A stretch of 64,000 nt of DNA from Pseudomonas sp. CFII64 (lineage in GTDB: Bacteria; Pseudomonadota; Gammaproteobacteria; Pseudomonadales; Pseudomonadaceae), in contig NZ_ATLO01000007.1 in NCBI RefSeq assembly GCF_000416235.1, positions 62,001-126,000 on the forward strand, in the 5' to 3' direction. Every line of letters starts with the position of its first letter. The first letter of the stretch is position 1. A program made the position numbers and the translations under genes. Shown piece after piece: positions 57,525 through 64,000 of the stretch. The notes beneath the pieces are model-generated. The model made no database searches, was not told where the DNA came from, and worked only from the letters and a program-made list of their open reading frames with translations.

Positions 57525-58718
57525 ATGAATAACGCGATGCAACTGCTGCAGCCCTACCCGTTCGAGAAGCTCCGCGCCCTGCTTGGCAGCGTGACGCCCA
57601 ACCCGGAAAAGCTTCCGGTCGCGCTGTCCATCGGCGAACCCAAGCATCGCTCGCCGGAATTCGTCGCCAAGGCACTGGCCGACAATCTGGATCAGATGGC
57701 GGTTTATCCAAGCACGTTGGGTATTCCTGCACTGCGTGAAGCCATTGCTGGCTGGTGCGAGCGGCGTTTCGGCGTACCGGGCGGCTGGCTTGATCCGGCG
57801 CGCAACGTGCTGCCGGTCAACGGCACCCGCGAAGCGCTGTTCGCCTTCACCCAGACCGTGGTCAATCGCGGCGACGACGCGCTGGTGGTCAGCCCGAACC
57901 CGTTTTATCAGATCTACGAAGGCGCAGCGTTTCTGGCCGGCGCGCAGCCGCATTACCTGCCGTGCCTGAGCGAGAACGGGTTCAATCCGGATTTCGACGC
58001 AGTCTCGGCCGATATCTGGAAACGCTGCCAGATTCTGTTCCTGTGCTCGCCCGGCAACCCGACCGGCGCGTTGATCCCGCTGGAAACCCTGAAAAAGCTC
58101 ATCGCCCTGGCTGACGAATATGACTTCGTGATCGCCGCCGATGAGTGCTACAGCGAGCTGTATTTCGACGAGCAAACCCCGCCAGCCGGCCTGCTCAGTG
58201 CGTGCGTGGCGTTGGGTCGTCAAGATTTCAAACGCTGCGTGGTGTTCCATAGCCTGTCCAAGCGCTCGAACCTGCCGGGCCTGCGTTCCGGCTTTGTTGC
58301 CGGTGATGCGGAAATCCTCAAGGCGTTCCTGCTGTATCGCACGTACCACGGCTGCGCGATGCCGGTACAAACCCAACTGGCAAGCATCGCCGCCTGGAAT
58401 GACGAAGAACACGTGCGGGCCAATCGCGCGCTGTATCGGGAAAAATTCGACGCCGTGCTGGAAATTCTTGCGCCGGTCATGGACGTCCAGCGCCCGGACG
58501 GCGGTTTCTATCTGTGGCCGAATGTCGGCACCGATGACGCCGCCTTCTGCCGCGACCTGTTCGTCGAGCAGCATGTGACTGTGGTGCCGGGTTCGTATCT
58601 GTCCCGGGAAGTGGACGGCTTTAACCCCGGCGCCGGACGGGTGCGCATGGCGCTGGTAGCGCCGTTGGCCGAGTGCATTGAAGCGGCCGAGCGGATTCGC
58701 GACTTTATTACCCGCTAA
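57525..58718 (+). CDS. dapC: N-succinyldiaminopimelate aminotransferase (DapC)
   Basis: 397 residues. Class I PLP aminotransferase of the succinylase branch of lysine and diaminopimelate synthesis. N-terminal LSIGEPKHRSPEFVAKAL, LCSPGNPTGALIPLE, DECYSELYFDEQTPP and the PLP lysine in FHSLSKRSNLPGLRSGF. The position after glnD and one gene before dapD fits DapC. The family also includes other aminotransferases, so the substrate rests partly on context. A REP palindrome lies 24 bases past the stop. Confidence 0.92.
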   Translation: MNNAMQLLQPYPFEKLRALLGSVTPNPEKLPVALSIGEPKHRSPEFVAKALADNLDQMAVYPSTLGIPALREAIAGWCERRFGVPGGWLDPARNVLPVNGTREALFAFTQTVVNRGDDALVVSPNPFYQIYEGAAFLAGAQPHYLPCLSENGFNPDFDAVSADIWKRCQILFLCSPGNPTGALIPLETLKKLIALADEYDFVIAADECYSELYFDEQTPPAGLLSACVALGRQDFKRCVVFHSLSKRSNLPGLRSGFVAGDAEILKAFLLYRTYHGCAMPVQTQLASIAAWNDEEHVRANRALYREKFDAVLEILAPVMDVQRPDGGFYLWPNVGTDDAAFCRDLFVEQHVTVVPGSYLSREVDGFNPGAGRVRMALVAPLAECIEAAERIRDFITR

Positions 58719-58742
58719 GTCAACAAGGTTTGTCGATCGTCC

Positions 58743-58794
58743 GTAGGACCGGCTTTAGCCGGGAGGGCATTCTCCCGGCTAAAGCCGGTCCCCC
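58743..58794. repeat. REP-like palindromic element, GTAGGACCGGC family (copy 3)
   Basis: Left arm 58743-58764 and right arm 58773-58794, separated by the same 8 bases (GGGCATTC) as the copy at 5657. The outermost bases of the right arm differ (CCCCC for CCTAC). Confidence 0.9.
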
Positions 58795-59078
58795 GGCACA
58801 GGGCTTATAAATAAGCGGTCTCAATCCCGCGCCGTTCATTCATGCAGTCCTCCGAGCCGGTTGAGGCGATATCTCAGATGGCGCGAAGCCGGACACGACC
58901 CCATCACACAACTGCAATATCCACTGCCTACACTGCGCGCGGCCTCTTCCCGGAGGCAAATTGCAAGCGTTTCGGCGACAAGTTGCGATAAACCCGTCAA
59001 CCTGTCGCAGCCGAACCCGCTGGTCCATGGCATAATCCGTCACCGTTTTTTCTCGCACCGTTCCAAGGGGGCAAGCTC
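58795..59078. other. gap upstream of the Spx/ArsC-like gene
   Basis: 284 bases with no convincing gene. CATAAT at 59031-59036 is a possible -10 for the next gene, without a matching -35. Short frames in both directions lack ribosome sites. Confidence 0.4.
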
Positions 59079-59441
59079 GTGGCTGATGAAATCAACAAGT
59101 TGCACCTTTACGGAATCAAAGCCTGCGACACCATGAAGAAGGCGCGCACCTGGCTCGATGAAAAAGCCGTGAGCTACGATTTTCATGACTATAAAACTGT
59201 CGGCATCGACCGTGAGCACCTGACGCAGTGGTGCAATGAACACGGCTGGCAGGTTGTGCTGAATAGAGCAGGGACAACGTTTCGCAAGCTCGACGACGGA
59301 CAAAAAGCCGATCTCGACCAGGCCAAAGCGATAGAACTGATGTTGGCGCAACCCTCGATGATCAAGCGCCCGGTGCTGGATCTCGGCGGCAAAACCCTGA
59401 TTGGCTTTAAACCCGACTTGTATGCAGCGGCCATCCGATAA
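59079..59441 (+). CDS. Spx/ArsC-family protein, YffB-like
   Basis: 120 residues from GTG 59079, with AAGGGGG 7 bases upstream. Thioredoxin-like ArsC fold: N-terminal strand LHLYGIKACDTMKKARTWLDE has a single cysteine (C-x-x-x-K, no CXXC), as in YffB/Spx-type members; RAGTTFRKL and the C-terminal IKRPVLDLGGKTLIGFKPD are conserved family blocks. Often annotated arsenate reductase, but with no arsenic genes here and glutathione-binding YffB as the nearer relative, a redox role is as likely. It lies between dapC and dapD, as PA3664 does. Confidence 0.87.
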   Translation: MADEINKLHLYGIKACDTMKKARTWLDEKAVSYDFHDYKTVGIDREHLTQWCNEHGWQVVLNRAGTTFRKLDDGQKADLDQAKAIELMLAQPSMIKRPVLDLGGKTLIGFKPDLYAAAIR

Positions 59442-59486
59442 GCCAAAGCGCTATCGATGGTCCTTTAATCCGTAAGAGGTATTCGC

Positions 59487-60521
59487 ATGTCCACTACCCT
59501 GTTCAGCCTGGCCTTTGGCGTCGGCACTCAAAATCGTCAAGGCACGTGGCTGGAAGTCTTTTACGCCCAGCCGCTGATCAATCCGTCGGCTGCGGTAATT
59601 GCAGCCGTGTCCCCGGTTCTGGGCTACACCGGCGGCAACCAGGCAATCGCCTTCAACACCGACATGGCCCTGAAGCTGGCCGACGCGCTGAAATCCGTCG
59701 ACAGCACTCAGGCAGCGTTGCTGACCCGTCTGGCAGAAAGCCACAATCCACTGGTTGCGACCCTGCTGGCCGAAGACGCGGCACTGACTTCGACGCCTGA
59801 GGCGTACCTCAAGCTGCACCTGCTGTCCCATCGTCTGGCCAAGCCGCACGGCTTGAACCTGGGCGGGATCTTCCCGCTGCTGCCAAACGTGGCCTGGACC
59901 AGCCAAGGCGCTGTCGACCTGAGCGAACTGGCCGAGCGGCAACTGGAAGCGCGCCTCAAAGGCGAGCTGCTGGAAGTGTTCTCGGTGGACAAGTTCCCGA
60001 AAATGACCGACTACGTGGTGCCGAGCGGTGTGCGTATCGCTGACAGCGCTCGCGTACGTCTGGGCGCTTACATCGGCGAAGGCACCACCGTGATGCACGA
60101 AGGTTTCGTCAACTTCAACGGCGGCACCGAAGGCCCAGGCATGATCGAAGGCCGCGTTTCGGCAGGCGTTTTCGTCGGCAAGGGCTCGGATCTGGGCGGC
60201 GGCTGCTCGACCATGGGCACCTTGTCCGGCGGCGGCAACATCGTGATCAAGGTTGGCGAAGGCTGCCTGATCGGCGCCAACGCCGGTATCGGCATTCCCT
60301 TGGGCGACCGCAACACCGTCGAGTCCGGCCTGTACGTGACCGCTGGCACCAAAGTGGCCCTGCTGGACGACAAGAACCAGCTGGTCAAAGTGGTCAAGGC
60401 GCGTGATCTTGCCGGTCAACCGGACCTGCTGTTCCGCCGCAACTCGCAAACCGGCGCTGTGGAATGCAAAACCCACAAGTCGGCCATCGAGCTGAACGAA
60501 ACGCTGCACGCTCACAACTGA
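59487..60521 (+). CDS. dapD: 2,3,4,5-tetrahydropyridine-2,6-dicarboxylate N-succinyltransferase
   Basis: 344 residues, the long DapD type found in Pseudomonas and actinobacteria. Succinylates tetrahydrodipicolinate, the step before DapC. N-terminal domain, then a left-handed beta-helix over about 175-300 with MHEGFVNFNGGTEGPGMIEG and the catalytic-region GGCSTMGTLSGGG, and the C-terminal AVECKTHKSAIELNETLHAHN. RBS AAGAGG 8 bases before the ATG. Confidence 0.95.
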   Translation: MSTTLFSLAFGVGTQNRQGTWLEVFYAQPLINPSAAVIAAVSPVLGYTGGNQAIAFNTDMALKLADALKSVDSTQAALLTRLAESHNPLVATLLAEDAALTSTPEAYLKLHLLSHRLAKPHGLNLGGIFPLLPNVAWTSQGAVDLSELAERQLEARLKGELLEVFSVDKFPKMTDYVVPSGVRIADSARVRLGAYIGEGTTVMHEGFVNFNGGTEGPGMIEGRVSAGVFVGKGSDLGGGCSTMGTLSGGGNIVIKVGEGCLIGANAGIGIPLGDRNTVESGLYVTAGTKVALLDDKNQLVKVVKARDLAGQPDLLFRRNSQTGAVECKTHKSAIELNETLHAHN

Positions 60522-60588
60522 TCGATGCCGCGTCCGGGTTCGCGCCTGCTGTAACGGCAGGCCGAATCCGATTCACCGAGCTAAAACG

Positions 60589-61794
60589 ATGCCCCTCTCG
60601 TCTCCCTGGCGCGCTGACTTTCCAGCCATCGCCGCCCTGCAACGGCAAGGCCAGACCTATCTGGACAACGCCGCCACCACGCAAAAACCCCAGGCACTGC
60701 TGGATGCCCTGAATCATTACTACGCCAACGGCGCGGCCAATGTTCATCGTGCCCAACATTTACCGGGGGCGCATGCCACCCAGGCGTTCGAAGACAGCCG
60801 TGGCAAAGTCGCCAGCTGGCTCAACGCCAATGAGGCCGGGCAAATCGTCTTTACCCATGGCGCAACCTCGGCGCTCAACCTGCTGGCTTACGGCCTGGAG
60901 CATGAGTTCGCAGCGGGTGATGAAATCGCTATCAGCGCGCTGGAGCACCACGCCAACCTGTTGCCCTGGCAACAATTGGCGCAACGCCGGGATCTGAAAC
61001 TGGTGGTGCTGCCGCTGGCAGCCGATGGCTTGATTGATCTGGACGCCGCCGCCCGGCTGATCGGCCCGCGCACCCGATTGCTGGCTGTCAGCCAGTTATC
61101 CAACGTGCTCGGTGCCTGGCAGCCGCTGCCTCAACTGTTGGCGCTGGCCAAGGCCAACCATGCGCTGACGGTCGTCGATGGCGCCCAGGGTGTGGTCCAT
61201 GGTCGACACGATGTTCAAGCACTGGGCTGCGATTTCTACGTGTTTTCCAGCCATAAACTGTATGGCCCGGAAGGCCTCGGTGTGTTGTACGGACGCCATG
61301 CAGCCTTGTCTCGCCTCCATCACTGGCAGTTTGGCGGCGAAATGGTCCTGACAACGGACTATCACCACGCGAAATTCCGCCCTGCTCCGCTGGGTTTCGA
61401 GGCCGGCACGCCACCGATTTCCAGCGTGATCGGTCTGGGTGCGACGCTGGATTACCTGCAAAGCCTCGATCACGCCGCAGTGGACGCCCACGAAACCGGT
61501 TTACACGCACAGCTGCTGGAAGGTTTGCAGCAACGGCCCGGCATTCGGATTTTGGGCGCGCCGCAACTGGCGCTGGTCAGCTTCGTCGTCGAAGGCGTGC
61601 ATAACGCTGACCTGGCGCATTTGCTCACTGAACAAGGCGTCGCCGTCCGTGCTGGTCATCATTGCGCCATGCCGCTGTTGAAGAGCCTGGGTTTGTCCGG
61701 CGCAATTCGGGTTTCTTTGGCGCTGTACAACGATTCCGACGACCTGGAGCGCTTTTTCAGTGCGCTGGATCAGGCTTTGGAGATGCTTCAATGA
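60589..61794 (+). CDS. csdA: cysteine desulfurase CsdA (SufS-like, group II)
   Basis: 401 residues. PLP enzyme taking sulfur from cysteine as a persulfide. YLDNAATTQKPQALLDAL, the PLP lysine in FSSHKLYGPEGLGVLYG near residue 222, and the acceptor cysteine in RAGHHCAMPLLKSLG near 363. Short active loop of group II. Its partner csdE overlaps it by four bases; with tcdA convergent it forms the Csd sulfur-transfer set. The Shine-Dalgarno is weak. Confidence 0.94.
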   Translation: MPLSSPWRADFPAIAALQRQGQTYLDNAATTQKPQALLDALNHYYANGAANVHRAQHLPGAHATQAFEDSRGKVASWLNANEAGQIVFTHGATSALNLLAYGLEHEFAAGDEIAISALEHHANLLPWQQLAQRRDLKLVVLPLAADGLIDLDAAARLIGPRTRLLAVSQLSNVLGAWQPLPQLLALAKANHALTVVDGAQGVVHGRHDVQALGCDFYVFSSHKLYGPEGLGVLYGRHAALSRLHHWQFGGEMVLTTDYHHAKFRPAPLGFEAGTPPISSVIGLGATLDYLQSLDHAAVDAHETGLHAQLLEGLQQRPGIRILGAPQLALVSFVVEGVHNADLAHLLTEQGVAVRAGHHCAMPLLKSLGLSGAIRVSLALYNDSDDLERFFSALDQALEMLQ

Positions 61795-62204
61795 AGCTGC
61801 CCGCCGACGCCGAATCAGCACTGCAAACCTTTAACCAGCTGCAAGGTTGGGAGCAACGTGCGCGTCTGCTCATGCAATGGGGCGAACGCCTGCCAGCGCT
61901 GAGCGATGACGAAAAAAGCGACGAGCACCTGGTTCACGGTTGTGAAAGCAAGGTCTGGCTGGTGGGGGATTTCAGCCAAAGCCGCTGGCAGTTTCGGGCC
62001 AGCAGCGATGCCCGGGTGATTCGCGGCCTGGTTGCGGTATTGCTGGCGCGGGTCAATGGCTTGTCGGCAGAAGAATTACAACAGGTTGATCTGCCGGACT
62101 GGTTCAACCAGCTTGGCTTGAGCCGTCAGCTGTCGCCTTCGCGCAGTAACGGCTTGAATGCCGTCCTGCAGCGGATGCATCAAATAGCGGTCGTCGCCAG
62201 CTGA
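61791..62204 (+). CDS. csdE: sulfur acceptor protein CsdE (SufE family)
   Basis: 137 residues from ATG 61791, which overlaps the csdA stop (ATGA). SufE-fold protein accepting persulfide from CsdA. The conserved acceptor cysteine is in VHGCESKVWLVGD near residue 50; FNQLGLSRQLSPSRSNGLNAVLQRM is the family C-terminus. Its last 25 bases overlap the end of tcdA on the other strand. Confidence 0.94.
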   Translation: MKLPADAESALQTFNQLQGWEQRARLLMQWGERLPALSDDEKSDEHLVHGCESKVWLVGDFSQSRWQFRASSDARVIRGLVAVLLARVNGLSAEELQQVDLPDWFNQLGLSRQLSPSRSNGLNAVLQRMHQIAVVAS

Positions 62205-63025
62205 GGCGGCGGCACCGAAACCGGCTTGGCGCGTTCTGAAGGACGCCGCGTTCCCGCCACAATCTTGTCCACGGCTTTGGTCGCCGCCACCATGCCGAAG
62301 GTCGCCGTCACCATCATCACCGCGCCAAAACCTCCGGCGCAATCGAGTTTGACGCCGTCGCCGACGAAGCTTTTCTGCAGGCAAATGCTGCCGTCTGGCT
62401 TGGGGTAGCGCAGCTGTTCCGAAGAAAACACGCACGGCACGCTGTAGTGACGGGTCACGGTGCGGGAAAAGCCATAGTCGCGGCGCAAGGTCGAACGCAC
62501 CTTGGAAGCCAGCGGATCATTGAAGGTGCGGTTCAGATCGCAAACCTGAATCTGCGTCGGATCAATCTGCCCACCCGCGCCGCCGGTGGTGATGATCTGA
62601 ATCTTGCGTCGTTTGCACCAGGCAATCAGAGCGGCCTTGGCGTTGACGCTGTCGATACAGTCCAGCACGCAATCCAGATCGGACGTGATGTATTCGGCCA
62701 TCGTGTCGCGGGTCACGAAATCCGCCACCGCATGCACGATGCAGTCCGGGTTGATCGCGCGCAGCCGTTCGGCCATCACGTCGACCTTGGGCCGGCCGAC
62801 GGTGCTGTCCAGTGCATGGAGCTGGCGGTTGCTGTTGCTGACGCAGACGTCGTCCATGTCGAACAGGGAAATCTCGCCAACCCCGCAGCGGGCCATGGCT
62901 TCCGCCGCCCAGGAGCCGACGCCGCCGATGCCGACGATCGCCACATGAGCCGCGCGCAGGCGTTCCAGGCCCTCGATGCCATACAAACGGGCGACGCCTG
63001 CAAACCGTGGATCTTCTGTGCTCAT
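62180..63025 (-). CDS. tcdA: tRNA threonylcarbamoyladenosine dehydratase TcdA (CsdL)
   Basis: 281 residues from ATG 63025. E1-like ATP-dependent enzyme closing t6A37 of tRNA to the cyclic form ct6A. ATP-binding VAIVGIGGVGSWAAEAMARCG near residue 30, DMDDVCVSNSNRQ, and a C-terminal membrane-associated hydrophobic stretch (GGFGAVMMVTATFGMVAA). In E. coli the activity needs the CsdA-CsdE persulfide relay; here the gene is convergent with csdE and overlaps it tail to tail. Confidence 0.95.
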   Translation of the reverse strand: MSTEDPRFAGVARLYGIEGLERLRAAHVAIVGIGGVGSWAAEAMARCGVGEISLFDMDDVCVSNSNRQLHALDSTVGRPKVDVMAERLRAINPDCIVHAVADFVTRDTMAEYITSDLDCVLDCIDSVNAKAALIAWCKRRKIQIITTGGAGGQIDPTQIQVCDLNRTFNDPLASKVRSTLRRDYGFSRTVTRHYSVPCVFSSEQLRYPKPDGSICLQKSFVGDGVKLDCAGGFGAVMMVTATFGMVAATKAVDKIVAGTRRPSERAKPVSVPPPQLATTAI

Positions 63026-63158
63026 GACCAATACCCCGAAAACCGGCGCGCATTATAGGCCGTTGCGGCAGTGAGGGCATCCATGTGGTGAGTGATTGGT
63101 CAGAAAGCTGATGAACTGATGAGGATTCTGTGGGGCCGGCCGAGCCCTACACAACCGG

Positions 63159-63180
63159 TAGGAGGGGACTTGTCCCCGAA
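63159..63180. repeat. REP half-site (GGGGACTTGTCCCC)
   Basis: AGGAGGGGACTTGTCCCCGA is a small palindrome related to the arms at 27178-27278. A single arm only, between tcdA and the glucan synthase gene. Confidence 0.6.
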
Positions 63181-63320
63181 AAGGTCGGCGCAAGCACTGC
63201 AGGTTATTTTTCCTACAACCATTCCAGAAAAGAACTTCAACACGCGTAAGCTGCCAAAGTACCTGACAGCGGGCGTTCGCCGGCGATTCCCCGTTCCACC
63301 CTTTGGAACCAGAAGCATCT

Positions 63321-64000
63321 ATGTCATCGCGTAAATTTGGGCTCAATCTTGTTGTAGTCGTGGCGATTGCCGCGTTGTTTACCGGCTTCTGGGCGCTGAT
63401 CAATCGCCCGGTAACGGCCCCGGACTGGCCTGAGCAAATCTCCGGCTTCTCCTATTCGCCCTTCCGTCTGGGACAAAACCCACAAAAGGGCGTGTACCCG
63501 TCCGACGATGAAATGCGTCAGGACCTGGAGTTGATGAGCAAGCAAACCGACAGTATTCGTACGTACTCGGTGGACGGCTCGCTGGGCGATATCCCCAAAC
63601 TGGCGGAAGAGTTTGGTTTGCGGGTGACGCTGGGCATCTGGATTAGCCCGGACGCCGAACGTAACGAGCGGGAAATCACCCGCGCCATCGAGCTGGCCAA
63701 CACCTCGCGCAGCGTCGTTCGCGTGGTGGTCGGCAACGAAGCGTTGTTCCGCGAAGAGATTACCGTCGGCGAACTGAGCGCCTTGCTGGATCGGGTGCGC
63801 GCCGCAGTCAAAGTGCCAGTGACCACCTCCGAGCAGTGGCACATCTGGGAGAAATACCCGGAACTGGGCAAACACGTCGATCTGGTCGCCGCGCACATTC
63901 TGCCGTACTGGGAATTCATTCCCATGAGCGAGTCCGGCCAGTTTGTTCTCGACCGCGCCCGTGAACTGAAGAAAATGTTTCCGAAAAAACCGCTGCTGCT
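63321..64000 (+). CDS. GH17-type membrane glucan synthase/glycosyltransferase, 5' part
   Basis: Open from ATG 63321 to the window edge (226 codons visible). A signal-anchor membrane helix at residues 8-26 (LNLVVVVAIAALFTGFWAL) is followed by a GH17-like domain: SGFSYSPFRLGQ, a strand with IRTYSV, and RVVVGNEALFREE, in which the glutamate of VGNE corresponds to the GH17 acid/base. In Pseudomonas such N-termini belong to roughly 860-residue proteins with a following GT2 domain and membrane helices, annotated beta-(1-6)-glucan synthase. The GT2 part would lie beyond the window. Confidence 0.82.
   Translation, partial: MSSRKFGLNLVVVVAIAALFTGFWALINRPVTAPDWPEQISGFSYSPFRLGQNPQKGVYPSDDEMRQDLELMSKQTDSIRTYSVDGSLGDIPKLAEEFGLRVTLGIWISPDAERNEREITRAIELANTSRSVVRVVVGNEALFREEITVGELSALLDRVRAAVKVPVTTSEQWHIWEKYPELGKHVDLVAAHILPYWEFIPMSESGQFVLDRARELKKMFPKKPLL

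Noticed and set aside
58861..59136. 91-residue frame upstream of the Spx/ArsC-like gene
   Set aside because: It runs out of frame into the Spx/ArsC-like start, has no Shine-Dalgarno and no family features.
59079..59441. Arsenate reductase as part of an arsenic-resistance system
   Set aside because: No arsR, arsB or arsH nearby; the single-cysteine YffB/Spx-type motif and the dapC/dapD neighbourhood argue for a housekeeping redox protein.

Overview
The window is a 64 kb stretch of Pseudomonas core chromosome, most likely from the fluorescens/syringae side of the genus. Three things support this: protein sequences of Pseudomonas type throughout; a gene order that, from memory, follows the P. 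aeruginosa PA3603-PA3668 region almost gene for gene (dgkA-erdR, LOG-recX-recA-pncC-mutS-fdxA-rsmZ-rpoS-nlpD-pcm-surE-truD-ispF-fghA-adhC-gfnR-ispD-ftsB-eno-kdsA-pyrG-tilS-accA-dnaE-rnhB-lpxB-lpxA-fabZ-lpxD-skp-bamA-rseP-dxr-cdsA-uppS-frr-pyrH-tsf-rpsB, then map-glnD-dapC, and dapD-csdA-csdE/tcdA); and the short REP-type palindromes of that lineage between genes. No searches were run; assignments rest on reading motifs and on family knowledge.

Layout. 1-6.5 kb: potassium transporter kup, then rightward rimO, a YjaB-like acetyltransferase, an S4/pseudouridine-synthase-like protein, a YehS-like DUF1456 protein and trmO. 6.6-12.5 kb: the divergent redox pair fpr/finR, dgkA, the response regulator erdR, the DTW protein tapT, a PA3611-like secreted protein and a LOG-family hydrolase. 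12.5-20.8 kb: the repair and stress block, with recX (apparently frameshifted), recA under a LexA box, pncC, an unreported 43-codon reading frame, mutS, fdxA, the small RNA rsmZ with its GacA site, rpoS and nlpD. 21-30 kb: pcm-surE-truD-ispF overlapping operon, the glutathione-dependent formaldehyde module fghA-adhC with divergent gfnR, ispD-ftsB and eno.

30-53.6 kb is a long leftward run for lipid A/Kdo, fatty acid, outer-membrane assembly, isoprenoid, phospholipid and translation functions: kdsA, pyrG, tilS, accA, dnaE, rnhB, lpxB, lpxA, fabZ, lpxD, skp, bamA, rseP, dxr, cdsA, uppS, frr, pyrH, tsf, rpsB. Many pairs overlap by 1-4 bases. 53.9-64 kb runs rightward: map, glnD, dapC, an Spx/ArsC-like protein, dapD, csdA, csdE, with tcdA convergent, and finally the 5' part of a GH17-type glucan synthase cut by the window edge.

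I found no prophage, insertion sequence, CRISPR array, defence island or other accessory system. The most interesting points are small: the recX lesion next to an intact SOS-controlled recA; a pseudouridine-synthase-like protein lacking the catalytic aspartate; the rsmZ locus; a terminator whose 3' arm appears to double as the ispF ribosome binding site; a REP palindrome that supplies the stop codon of an acetyltransferase gene; and a candidate 43-residue protein between pncC and mutS.
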